DNA of 64,000 bases from Pigmentiphaga aceris (lineage in GTDB: Bacteria; Pseudomonadota; Gammaproteobacteria; Burkholderiales; Burkholderiaceae_B), in assembly GCF_008119665.1 (NCBI RefSeq), contig NZ_CP043046.1, positions 1,798,001 to 1,862,000 on the forward strand. Reading direction: 5' to 3'. Positions 21,352 to 28,526 of the stretch are shown in pieces. The notes below the pieces were generated by a model. The model had not been told where the DNA came from and searched no databases. It worked only from the letters and a program-made list of their open reading frames with translations. Both the position numbers and the translations under genes were made by a program. Numbering within the stretch: the stretch's first letter is position 1; every line of letters begins with the position of its first letter.

Positions 21352-22836
21352 ATGGATTATTCGGATCTGAATTTCGCCCTTGCCGCACCGGAGATCGTGC
21401 TTGCGATCCTGGCGTCGGCGATCCTGCTGATCGACGCTTTTGTCGACGATCCGCGGCGGGTGCTCACGCACTGGCTGTCACTGGGTTCTCTGGTGGTCGT
21501 CGCGGTCATCAGCGCATTCCAGCTGTCTTCGGGTGTGCAAAGCACGACCTTCAGCGGTCTGTACGTCGCTGACAACATGGCGCACGTGCTGAAGCTGTGC
21601 TCTTACGCAGCGGTTGCGGTCACGCTGATCTACGGCCGTGCCTACGCCGAGTCGCGTCAGATGCTGCGCGGTGGTGAGTTCTACGTACTCGCGCTCTTCT
21701 GTCTGCTTGGCCAGATGGTCATGATCTCGGCAGCCAATCTGCTGTCGATCTACCTGGGCCTGGAACTGATGTCGCTGTCGCTGTATGCGATGGTTGCACT
21801 GCGCCGCGAGCACACGATCTCGACCGAAGCCGCCATGAAGTACTTCGTGCTGGGCGCGCTGGCGTCGGGCTTCCTGCTGTACGGCATGTCGATGGTCTAC
21901 GGAGCAACCGGTTCGCTGGCCCTGGATGAGATCGCCACGGCAGTGCAGGGCGGTGCCAACAGCAACTACATCATGACCTTTGGTCTGGTGTTCCTGGTGT
22001 CGGGCCTGGCCTTCAAGCTGGGTGTGGTTCCGTTCCACATGTGGGTGCCGGACGTCTACGAAGGCGCACCGACCCCGGTTACGCTGATGCTGGGTGCTGC
22101 ACCCAAGCTGGCCACGTTCGCCATGACCTTGCGCATCCTGGCTGACGGCCTGCTGGGCCTGGCTGCCGACTGGCAACCGATGCTGGCGATTCTTGCTGTC
22201 GCGTCGCTGGCCATCGGCAACCTGACTGCCATCATGCAGACCAGCCTGAAGCGCATGCTGGCCTACTCGACCATCTCGCACATGGGCTTCGTCCTGCTGG
22301 GCCTGATGTCGGGCGTAAACGACGGCAACACCCAGGCAGCCAGCGCTGCTTATGGTGGCGCGATGTTCTACGTGATCACCTACGTGCTGACCACGCTGGG
22401 TAGCTTCGGTATCGTGCTGCTGCTGTCGCGTGCCGGTTTCGAATGCGACAAGATCAGCGACCTGAAGGGCCTCAGCCGCCGCAGCCCGCTGTACGCAGGC
22501 GTCGTGCTGTTGCTGATGTTCTCGCTGGCCGGCATTCCGCCGACCGTTGGTTTCTTCGCCAAGCTGGCTGTGCTGCAGGCACTGGTCGGTGCGGGTCACG
22601 TGGTGCTGGCGGTGCTCGCCGTGGGCTTCTCGCTGATCGGCGCGTTCTACTACTTGCGCGTGGTCAAGACCGTGTACTTCGACGAACCGGCTGCTGATGC
22701 ACCGGCCATCGAAGCATCGGCTGGTTTCCGTTCGGCGTTGACGCTCAACGGTGCCCTGATCCTGGGTCTGGCCATCGTGACGGGTCCGCTGATTTCGCTG
22801 TGCACGCAGGCAATCGCCTCGTCGTTCAACTTCTGA
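21352..22836 (+). CDS. nuoN: NADH-quinone oxidoreductase subunit N (antiporter-like)
   Basis: A 494-residue proton-pumping subunit closing the membrane arm. Conserved sequences are [59 protein letters not shown] and [19 protein letters not shown]. It is 19 bp downstream of nuoM and completes the 14-gene set with separate nuoC and nuoD. A GC-rich hairpin follows the stop. Confidence 0.97.
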   Translation: MDYSDLNFALAAPEIVLAILASAILLIDAFVDDPRRVLTHWLSLGSLVVVAVISAFQLSSGVQSTTFSGLYVADNMAHVLKLCSYAAVAVTLIYGRAYAESRQMLRGGEFYVLALFCLLGQMVMISAANLLSIYLGLELMSLSLYAMVALRREHTISTEAAMKYFVLGALASGFLLYGMSMVYGATGSLALDEIATAVQGGANSNYIMTFGLVFLVSGLAFKLGVVPFHMWVPDVYEGAPTPVTLMLGAAPKLATFAMTLRILADGLLGLAADWQPMLAILAVASLAIGNLTAIMQTSLKRMLAYSTISHMGFVLLGLMSGVNDGNTQAASAAYGGAMFYVITYVLTTLGSFGIVLLLSRAGFECDKISDLKGLSRRSPLYAGVVLLLMFSLAGIPPTVGFFAKLAVLQALVGAGHVVLAVLAVGFSLIGAFYYLRVVKTVYFDEPAADAPAIEASAGFRSALTLNGALILGLAIVTGPLISLCTQAIASSFNF

Positions 22837-22843
22837 TCGGCCT

Positions 22844-22867
22844 GCGGGCGCGGTTTACCGCGCCCGC
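22844..22867 (+). terminator. Hairpin between nuoN and the DUF2818 gene
   Basis: GCGGGCGCGG and CCGCGCCCGC form a perfect 10-bp stem around a TTTA loop. No T-run follows, so it may only slow polymerase or protect the nuo mRNA 3' end rather than end transcription. The DUF2818 start is 25 bp further on, so read-through would keep that gene in the operon. Confidence 0.5.
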
Positions 22868-22891
22868 CGCCGTATCACTACGGCCAAGACA

Positions 22892-23215
22892 TTGAAACAA
22901 AGCCTCGCTTTATATCTTCTGATCGCGCTGGCGCTCGTCACCGCGAATCTTCCGTTTCTGTCTGAACGTCTGTTCGGACTGTTGCCCTGGCGTCGCGCGG
23001 GGGTGATCAGCGTCAAGCCGTTCTGGCTGCGCATGCTGGAATTGACAGTTTTGTACCTGCTGGTCGGTGCGCTTGGTTTTGCCTTCGAGGCCAGCCTTGG
23101 CAATCCTTTCCCACAGGGATGGCAGTTCTACGCGATCACTGCCAGTCTGTTTCTGGTGTTTGCCTACCCAGGCTTTGTGTATCGTTATCTGCGTCGTGGC
23201 GCTGCGCGCGCTTAG
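22892..23215 (+). CDS. DUF2818 family membrane protein
   Basis: A 107-residue protein with three likely transmembrane segments (about 5-23, 49-70 and 80-100). It resembles the DUF2818 family, which is typically found directly after nuoN in betaproteobacteria. Its function is unknown; the position suggests a link to complex I assembly or stability. The start is a TTG at 22892 (TTG AAA CAA AGC) with no ATG or GTG near and no clear Shine-Dalgarno, so the N-terminus is uncertain. The C-terminus ends in basic residues (YRYLRRGAARA). Confidence 0.75.
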   Translation: MKQSLALYLLIALALVTANLPFLSERLFGLLPWRRAGVISVKPFWLRMLELTVLYLLVGALGFAFEASLGNPFPQGWQFYAITASLFLVFAYPGFVYRYLRRGAARA

Positions 23216-23382
23216 TACGCATGGTGTGCCGGTCAGCCTTCGGTTTCACCCACGCAGCGCACGCCCGTTCATAAGACCCAGTCAAAAACCCGTTCTACAG
23301 GCCTCGTCCGACTGGACTCAAGCTTGTCGGACGGCGTCCCGCACGACAGAATCCCCTTTTTGTTTCCTTCAGGTGCCCCGGC

Positions 23383-23964
23383 ATGAGCATTGATCCCGCC
23401 CTGCACGCCTTGTCCGAAAGCAGCGAACGCCTTAACGAGGCAACCTTGTCCAGTGAATCCGTCTTCAAAGGACGATTGCTTGATGTCCGGCGTGACAAGG
23501 TCCGATTGCCTGGCGGGGCCGAGGTCACGCGGGAATACGTCGTGCACCCCGGTGCTGCGATGGTCGTACCCCTTCTGGCAGATGGACAGGTATTGCTGGA
23601 ACGGCAGTATCGTTACCCTTTGCACCGCGCCTTCATCGAGTTTCCTGCCGGCAAGATCGATCCTGGCGAGTCGCCACGGCAGACCGCCGAACGCGAGTTG
23701 CTGGAAGAAACTGGTTACCGCGCAGGAAAGTGGACCGAGCTCACGACCATTCACAATGCCATTGGCTACAGCGACGAGCGCATCGTGCTGTATCTGGCGG
23801 AAGACCTGGTCGTGGGTGACCAGGAACTCGACGAACACGAATTCGTCGAACTCTTTACGGTACCGTTGGCGCAACTGATGGCCTGGATCGCGTCTGGTGA
23901 CGTGACCGACGTGAAGACCATCATCGGTGCGTTCTTCGTTCAACAGCATTTGGCTGCTCGCTGA
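23383..23964 (+). CDS. Nudix hydrolase, ADP-ribose pyrophosphatase type
   Basis: A 193-residue hydrolase. The Nudix box is complete from about residue 89: GKIDPGESPRQTAEREL followed by LEETGY, matching GX5EX7REUXEEXGU. The preceding VVPLLADGQVLLERQYR and AFIEFPAGK are typical of ADP-ribose/nucleoside-diphosphate-sugar hydrolases. The product would clear ADP-ribose and related compounds. The gene stands 30 bp before the ydeP-like gene on the same strand and may share its transcript. ATG at 23383 follows CAGGTGCCCCGGC, a weak Shine-Dalgarno. Confidence 0.88.
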   Translation: MSIDPALHALSESSERLNEATLSSESVFKGRLLDVRRDKVRLPGGAEVTREYVVHPGAAMVVPLLADGQVLLERQYRYPLHRAFIEFPAGKIDPGESPRQTAERELLEETGYRAGKWTELTTIHNAIGYSDERIVLYLAEDLVVGDQELDEHEFVELFTVPLAQLMAWIASGDVTDVKTIIGAFFVQQHLAAR

Positions 23965-23993
23965 CCTGGTACGCGGACGGCCCGGAGAAGTAC

Positions 23994-26300
23994 ATGTCCG
24001 ACTCGAAAATCGCCGCGCCTTCAAAAGCTGCTGGCGGTTGGGGCGCGCTGAAAAGCGTGGCCATTCAACTGCTCGGACAGCGTATTCCGGCCAAGGGTGC
24101 ACGCACGCTCTTGTCGGCCAATCAGCCCGACGGTTTCGACTGCCCCGGCTGTGCGTGGCCCGATCGTGAGCACGCGTCCACCTTCGAGTTCTGTGAAAAC
24201 GGCGTCAAGGCGGTGGCGGCTGAAGCCACGTCCAAGCGGGCAACCTCCGCCTTATTTGCCGAGCACACCGTCACCAGCCTGCTGGAACAAGACGACTTCA
24301 CCCTGGAAGACCACGGGCGGCTGACCGACCCGATGGTGTTCGACGCGGCCAGCGACAAATACGTGCCCATTGAATGGGACGCCGCCTTTGCCTTGATCGG
24401 CCGCCATCTTCGCGCGCTGGACGACCCGAACCGCGCCGACTTCTACACCTCTGGCCGCACCAGCAACGAAGCCGCCTTCCTGTTCCAGTTGTTCGTGCGT
24501 GAGTTCGGCACCAACAACTTCCCCGACTGCTCGAACATGTGCCACGAACCGACTTCGGTCGGTCTGCCCGAGCAGATCGGTGTCGGCAAGGGCACCGTTA
24601 CGCTGCAGGACTTCGAGCACGCAGACACCATTTTCCTGTTCGGCCAGAACCCCGGCACCAACCACCCGCGCATGCTCGGCGAGCTGCGCGAATGCGCCAA
24701 GCGCGGCGCGATGCTGGTATCGGTCAACCCGCTGCGCGAGCGTGGCCTGGAACGTTTCGCCGACCCGCAGAGCGCGGTCGAGATGTTGACGGGTACCAGC
24801 ACCAAGCTGTCCAGCGTCTTCATCACGCCCAAAGTAGGGGGCGACCTGGCCCTGATCAAGGGCATGATCAAGCATGTGATCGAACTGGACGACCTTGCGC
24901 AGGCAGAGGGCAGGGCACGTGTGCTGGACGTGGACTTCATCGCCACCCACAGCCACGGTTTCGACAGCTTCGCCGCCAACGTGCGGGCCGAAGACTGGAA
25001 CCGCATCGTGGAAGAGTCGGGCGTGGCGCGAGTCGAGATCGAATCCGCTGCGCGCATCTACGCCAAGGGCGAACGCGTGATCGCTACCTGGGGCATGGGC
25101 ATCACCCAGCACAAGCACTCGGTGGCGACGGTGCAGATGATCGTCAACCTGCTGATGCTGCGCGGCAATATCGGCAAGCAAGGCGCGGGTGCCTGCCCGG
25201 TGCGCGGTCATAGCAATGTGCAGGGCGACCGCACGGTTGGCATCGACGAAAGACCGAAACCCGCATTCCTGGATCGACTGGAACAGGTCTTCGGCTTCAA
25301 GGTGCCGCGCGAGCATGGCAACGACGTGGTGGCCAGCGTGCAAGCCATGCTGGCCGGGCGCACCAAGGTGTTCATTGGCATGGGCGGCAATTTTGCGATG
25401 GCCACCCCCGACACGCCGCGCACCTTCGATGCGCTGCGTCAGTGCGATCTGACCGTGCACATCACCACCAAGCTCAACCGCAGCCACCTGGTGCATGGGC
25501 GCGATGCATTGATCCTGCCTTGCCTGGGCCGTACTGAAATCGACTTGCAGCAAGGCGTGCCGCAGGGCGTGACAGTGGAAGATTCCATGAGCATGGTCCA
25601 CCTGTCCTACGGCATCAACAAGCCGGCCAGTCCGAACCTGTTGTCGGAAACCGAAATCGTGGTGCGCATGGCCGAGGCCACGTTGCCGCAGTCAGTCGTG
25701 CGCTGGCGCTGGTACCTTGAAGACTACGCGCGGATTCGTGATGCCATCGAGTCGGTCTACGACGCGTTTTACGATTTCAATGCGCGCGTGGCGCAGCCCG
25801 GTGGTTTCCGGTTGCGCAACGCTGCGACTGAGCGTGAGTGGAACACGCCGTCCAAGCGTGCCAATTTCATGACGCACGAGATCCCGACGGATCTACCCAT
25901 TCATCAGGCGCGTCGCACGCATGGCGACAAGGTCTTTACGCTGATGACTTTCCGCTCGCACGATCAGTACAACACTACGATCTATGGGCACGACGATCGG
26001 TATCGGGGTGTGTACGGTGAGCGCCGCGTGGCATTCATGAACCCGGACGATATTGCGATGCTGGGCCTGACGGCCGGGCAGCGCGTGGATTTCCAGAGTG
26101 TGTGGCACGATGGCATCGAGCGTCGGGCCGAGGATTTCCTGCTGGTTGCCTATGCAATTCCGCGGGGCAGCGTGGCAAGCTACTATCCTGAAACCAACGC
26201 CTTGGTGCCGCTGGACAGTTTTGCCGACAAGGCGCGTACCCCAACTTCGAAGTCGATCCCTGTTTTGGTCACTTCTTCACGGATTGTTTCTCCCGCTTGA
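23994..26300 (+). CDS. FdhF/YdeP-type molybdopterin oxidoreductase
   Basis: A 768-residue oxidoreductase of the DMSO-reductase superfamily, YdeP branch. Visible blocks are FDCPGCAWPD (about 44), WDAAFALIGRHL, FYTSGRTSNEAAFLFQLF, NNFPDCSNMCHEPTS, FLFGQNPGTNHPRM, WGMGITQHKHSV and GAGACPVRGHSNVQGDRT, followed by a C-terminal molybdopterin-dinucleotide binding domain. No N-terminal CxxCxxxC [4Fe-4S] motif of true formate dehydrogenases and no Tat signal are seen, so it should be cytoplasmic. The physiological substrate of this branch is not established; YdeP has been linked to acid resistance in Escherichia coli. No fdhD or electron-transfer subunit gene lies nearby. Confidence 0.85.
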   Translation: MSDSKIAAPSKAAGGWGALKSVAIQLLGQRIPAKGARTLLSANQPDGFDCPGCAWPDREHASTFEFCENGVKAVAAEATSKRATSALFAEHTVTSLLEQDDFTLEDHGRLTDPMVFDAASDKYVPIEWDAAFALIGRHLRALDDPNRADFYTSGRTSNEAAFLFQLFVREFGTNNFPDCSNMCHEPTSVGLPEQIGVGKGTVTLQDFEHADTIFLFGQNPGTNHPRMLGELRECAKRGAMLVSVNPLRERGLERFADPQSAVEMLTGTSTKLSSVFITPKVGGDLALIKGMIKHVIELDDLAQAEGRARVLDVDFIATHSHGFDSFAANVRAEDWNRIVEESGVARVEIESAARIYAKGERVIATWGMGITQHKHSVATVQMIVNLLMLRGNIGKQGAGACPVRGHSNVQGDRTVGIDERPKPAFLDRLEQVFGFKVPREHGNDVVASVQAMLAGRTKVFIGMGGNFAMATPDTPRTFDALRQCDLTVHITTKLNRSHLVHGRDALILPCLGRTEIDLQQGVPQGVTVEDSMSMVHLSYGINKPASPNLLSETEIVVRMAEATLPQSVVRWRWYLEDYARIRDAIESVYDAFYDFNARVAQPGGFRLRNAATEREWNTPSKRANFMTHEIPTDLPIHQARRTHGDKVFTLMTFRSHDQYNTTIYGHDDRYRGVYGERRVAFMNPDDIAMLGLTAGQRVDFQSVWHDGIERRAEDFLLVAYAIPRGSVASYYPETNALVPLDSFADKARTPTSKSIPVLVTSSRIVSPA

Positions 26301-26302
26301 GC

Positions 26303-26584
26303 ATGAACGACACCCAGCCTGACCTGACCGGTCCCCAGGAAGACATGGCCTGCATTCTTGCCGCCCTTTATCAAGGTGGCCTTGCTGCGCGGCCGAGCTT
26401 GTCTTTTGCTGCGTTGAGCAAGCGCATCGATATGCGGATGAGTACGCTGATGCGTTATCTGACTTCGTTGCAGGAGGAGGGGTGGGTGGCGGTGACTGGC
26501 GACCAGTCAACGTCGCGGCAGGCTCGATTGACGCCGGTGGGGGAGAAGATGTGTGAGGAGTGGTGGGGGTCGGCGGGGAGCTGA
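26303..26584 (+). CDS. Small winged-helix (MarR/ArsR-like) protein
   Basis: A 93-residue protein consisting of a single helix-turn-helix domain: SLSFAALSKRIDMRMSTLMR (recognition region, about 36-55), then YLTSLQEEGWVAVTG and RQARLTPVGEKMCEEW as the wing. It could be a transcription factor for the upstream oxidoreductase gene or, given its position, a small partner of it. The ATG at 26303 is 2 bp after the ydeP-like stop; an in-frame TTG at 26297 overlaps that stop. It is probably co-transcribed and translationally coupled with the ydeP-like gene. Confidence 0.7.
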   Translation: MNDTQPDLTGPQEDMACILAALYQGGLAARPSLSFAALSKRIDMRMSTLMRYLTSLQEEGWVAVTGDQSTSRQARLTPVGEKMCEEWWGSAGS

Positions 26585-26636
26585 TCCTTCGCTGTGACTG
26601 GACGTGGTTCTTGATCCCGTCTTTAGTGTTGCTTGG

Positions 26637-26662
26637 ACGGCTGTCGATGATTCGATAGCCGT
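26637..26662 (+). terminator. Rho-independent terminator of the ydeP-like operon
   Basis: ACGGCTGTCGA and TCGATAGCCGT form an 11-bp stem with one G-T pair around TGAT, followed by TTTCGTTTTC. It lies 52 bp after the winged-helix gene and ends the plus-strand transcript before the repeat region. Confidence 0.8.
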
Positions 26663-26720
26663 TTTCGTTTTCGGCTTTTGATTGTTCGAGGGCGTTCTTG
26701 AGCTGGCGGGTGTGTCTTTC

Positions 26721-26855
26721 TTTAGCCAGCCGCGGGTGGTGGGGCCGCGTCGTCTGCCCCGCCGGCCATCGGCGTCGGGTCTCCGCCCTCCACCTTGCCC
26801 AGAAGGGCAGCCGCCACGGCCCCACCACCCGCGCCTTCAAACCGGCTTGGCTAAA
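26721..26855. other. Long stem-loop inside the left repeat copy
   Basis: Three stacked stems are visible. TTTAGCCA (26721-26728) pairs with TGGCTAAA (26848-26855). CGCGGGTGGTGGGGCCG (26731-26747) pairs perfectly with its complement at 26817-26833. CTGCCC (26754-26759) pairs with GGGCAG (26805-26810). The right repeat copy keeps the same 17-position stem (27699-27715 with 27786-27802) although several pairs have changed on both sides. This could be a structured RNA, a DNA hairpin used by a mobile element, or a quasi-palindrome. Confidence 0.65.
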
Positions 26856-27132
26856 AGCAGATCCCGCCTTTGGACGTCTCGCATTTTTCTGGCTGCTTGG
26901 TGCTGCGAACGGTTCTCGGCATTCGTTGGCCGCCATTCTTGAATATCGCGCTGCTGGCCTCGGGGAATTGGCAGACCAGGTCGCCACGAAGCGATTCCGC
27001 CGGCTCACGATTTGATGGGTTCTTCAGCGGCCTTTTGCGGAAACTCCACTCAAGGAGAACGGCGCGTCTGCTTGATGGTGGGGTGACACCGAAGCGGGTG
27101 GCCGCACGATCACGGCATGCGGAGAAAGGCAG
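26721..27132 (+). repeat. Left copy of a ~410-bp inverted repeat element
   Basis: This 412-bp segment matches the reverse complement of 27400-27811 over its whole length, by eye about 70% identical with small indels. Anchors include a 21-bp identical block at 26974-26994 (partner 27537-27557) and 17 bp at 27091-27107 (partner 27426-27442). The two best open frames in this copy change frame relative to those of the other copy near the middle, so protein coding is unlikely. The outer 135 bp fold into a hairpin (separate entry). It lies in a convergent gap between the ydeP-like operon and ridA. The boundaries are where similarity fades, not exact ends. Confidence 0.75.
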
Positions 27133-27399
27133 CGGCGAGCGCGGCGCTGGCGGCTGATTTGGGACCCCGAGCTTCATGGGTTTGCATAGACCAGTTAACT
27201 GCCCAAACCCCGAATTTGTAGGTGATATTGGTGCTAGTCGCCCAGTGTGCGCTTGATGGACATTTCGCAGCTAACCCTGCTGCGTCCAACATGCGCAGGT
27301 GCAGGTGCAGGTGCAGTTGCGTCTTGCGCCCGACGCTGGATTTGAACTGACAACAAGTCTAGCGTTTAGCGCTTCGCCTTGAACGCCGTCCGTCGACGC
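27133..27399. other. Unique spacer between the two inverted repeat copies
   Basis: This 267-bp stretch has no credible gene. It is less GC-rich than its flanks. It holds a (GCAGGT)3-GCAGTT microrepeat at 27295-27318. It also holds a tRNA T-arm-like string read on the minus strand (GTTCAAATCC within 27330-27350) that does not extend into a full cloverleaf. Confidence 0.45.
27295..27318 (+). repeat. Hexanucleotide tandem repeat
   Basis: GCAGGT is repeated three times, followed by a variant GCAGTT. It lies in the spacer between the inverted copies, outside any gene, and is a likely slippage-prone site. Confidence 0.7.
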
Positions 27400-27811
27400 C
27401 CCGCCTTTTCGTCGCATTACCTGGTGTGCGGCCACCCGCTTCCATGTCACCCCACCGAACCAGACGAGCGACGATCTCGCCACTTGCCGAAGCGTAAAAG
27501 GCCGCTTAAGAACGGCCGGACTCGCGAGCCGCTGACTCGCTTCGTGGCGACCTGGTCAGCCAAATCCCCGACTCCAGCCAGTTGGCAATCAAGGATTGCG
27601 GACGCCAATACGGGGGAGCCGCGTACAGCATCCGAGCAGCCAGAAAATCGAACACGCCCAACGGCGGGATCAGCTTTTAACCAAAGCCGTTTTGAAGGCG
27701 TGGGTGCCGGGGGCGGGGCGGATGCCCTTCTGGACGACGTGGAGGGCGGGAGTCCCGACGCGTAGGTCCAGCGGGGCAGGCGACGCGCCCTCGGTACCCG
27801 CGACTGGCTAA
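27400..27811 (-). repeat. Right copy (inverted) of the ~410-bp repeat element
   Basis: Read on the minus strand, this copy parallels 26721-27132 from outer to inner end. Its outer hairpin uses 27699-27715 (CGTGGGTGCCGGGGGCG) and 27786-27802. On the plus strand all 17 positions pair, three as G-T. Compared with the left copy, three base pairs have changed on both sides and stay complementary. A minus-strand open frame of 155 codons (27447-27914) runs through it, but the matching left-copy frames are shifted, so it is probably not a gene. The 39-bp tandem array starts at its outer edge. Confidence 0.75.
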
Positions 27812-27941
27812 AAGATGACCCACCGCAACGAGTCACCCGCGACTGGCTAAAAGATGACCCACCGCAACGAGTCACCCGCGACTGGCTAAAAGATGACCCA
27901 CCGCAACGAGTCACCCGCGACTGGTAAAAGATGACCCACCG
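27800..27941 (+). repeat. 39-bp tandem repeat, three full units and one partial
   Basis: The unit begins GCGACTGGCTAAAAGATGAC and ends CCACCGCAACGAGTCACCC. Full copies are at 27800-27838, 27839-27877 and 27878-27916 and are identical. A partial fourth copy (27917-27941) has lost one C in CTGGCTAAAA. Units abut with no spacers, so this is not a CRISPR. The unit includes the TGGCTAAAA outer edge of the right repeat copy, so the array looks like an expansion of that edge. It ends 15 bp from the ridA stop codon. Being 13 codons long, it keeps frame (RDWLKDDPPQRVT on the plus strand). Confidence 0.9.
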
Positions 27942-27956
27942 TCCCAGCGCAACCCC

Positions 27957-28343
27957 TTACTTAGGCGAGTAAGCAATAGCCTCGATTTCGACCTTCACGT
28001 CGATCATCATCCGAGCCTCAGTACACGAGCGCGCCGGCTTGTTGCCCGGGAAGTGTTCCAGATAGATCCGGTTGAACGCGCCGAAATCACGCGCATCATC
28101 CAACCAGACCGTCGTCTTCACCACATCTTCCAACGTGCAGCCCGCCAAGGCCAACGCCGCCTTCAGGTTTTCAAACACCTGCCGCGTCTGCGTCTCCACG
28201 CCACCTTGAACGATCTCACCCTTCGCATCGACCGGCACCTGACCCGACACATACACCGTGTCACCCGCGCGCACGGCAGGCGACAGCGGACGAGTCTGCT
28301 TGTCAGAGGCGACAGGGGGATTGCCGAGGAATTCGATAGGCAT
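27957..28343 (-). CDS. ridA: RidA family enamine/imine deaminase
   Basis: A 128-residue YjgF/YER057c/UK114 protein. RidA hydrolyses reactive 2-aminoacrylate and related imines made by PLP enzymes such as serine dehydratases. The start is the ATG at 28343 (MPIEFLGNPP), with AGGAG seven bases upstream, rather than an earlier in-frame codon. Family blocks are PLSPAVRAGDTVYVSGQVPVD-type sequence, QTRQVFENLKAALALAG, DVVKTTVWL and PARSCTEARMMIDVKVEIEA; the Arg and Glu of this last block match the active site. It is divergent from the dipeptide importer and shares its intergenic control region, in a locus that encodes a D-serine-dehydratase-like enzyme. Confidence 0.9.
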   Translation of the reverse strand: MPIEFLGNPPVASDKQTRPLSPAVRAGDTVYVSGQVPVDAKGEIVQGGVETQTRQVFENLKAALALAGCTLEDVVKTTVWLDDARDFGAFNRIYLEHFPGNKPARSCTEARMMIDVKVEIEAIAYSPK

Positions 28344-28423
28344 GTTGGTGCTCCTGAAATGGTGGCGCCACACAGCGCCGGAAATGCGAAAGTATCGCGA
28401 TTGCGAATTTTAAATTCAGAAAT

Positions 28424-28453
28424 TTGATATCAATATAGGGTTACTACTAATAT
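28424..28453 (+). promoter_or_regulatory. Candidate sigma-70 promoter for the D-amino-acid/dipeptide operon
   Basis: TTGATA (28424-28429) and TAATAT (28448-28453) are 18 bp apart in an AT-rich stretch unlike its surroundings. The predicted start site near 28460 gives a leader of about 65 nt that contains the 34-bp dyad. Confidence 0.5.
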
Positions 28454-28476
28454 TTCAGCAGAATTACTCCTTGTAG

Positions 28477-28510
28477 ATTGATCGAAGTTGAAATTTAACT
28501 TCAAATCAAT
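28477..28510 (+). promoter_or_regulatory. 34-bp interrupted dyad in the leader of the dipeptide importer operon
   Basis: ATTGAT-C-GAAGTT (28477-28489) is mirrored by AACTTC-AA-ATCAAT (28497-28510) around a 7-bp AT-rich centre, giving 12 matched pairs. It ends 5 bp before the GAGGAG ribosome site and 16 bp before the ATG. The size and symmetry suit an operator for a dimeric or tetrameric regulator; the RpiR protein encoded in the operon is the natural candidate. It could also form an mRNA hairpin near the ribosome site. Confidence 0.55.
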
Positions 28511-28526
28511 AATACGAGGAGACACC

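Noticed and set aside
23994..26300. Respiratory or hydrogenase-linked formate dehydrogenase
   Set aside because: The N-terminal [4Fe-4S] CxxCxxxC motif and a Tat signal are missing and no beta/gamma subunit or fdhD gene is nearby; it fits the YdeP branch.
27330..27375. tRNA T-arm-like string on the minus strand (GTTCAAATCC)
   Set aside because: No matching T-stem, acceptor stem or CCA-compatible end could be built from the flanks, so no tRNA or clear attachment site is supported.
27447..27914. 155-codon minus-strand open frame across the right repeat copy and tandem array
   Set aside because: The matching left-copy frames are shifted, and the N-terminal third is only the 39-bp repeat translated; it is better explained as repeat DNA.
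27800..27941. Possible CRISPR array
   Set aside because: The 39-bp units abut directly with no spacers, there is no leader, and no cas gene is in the window.
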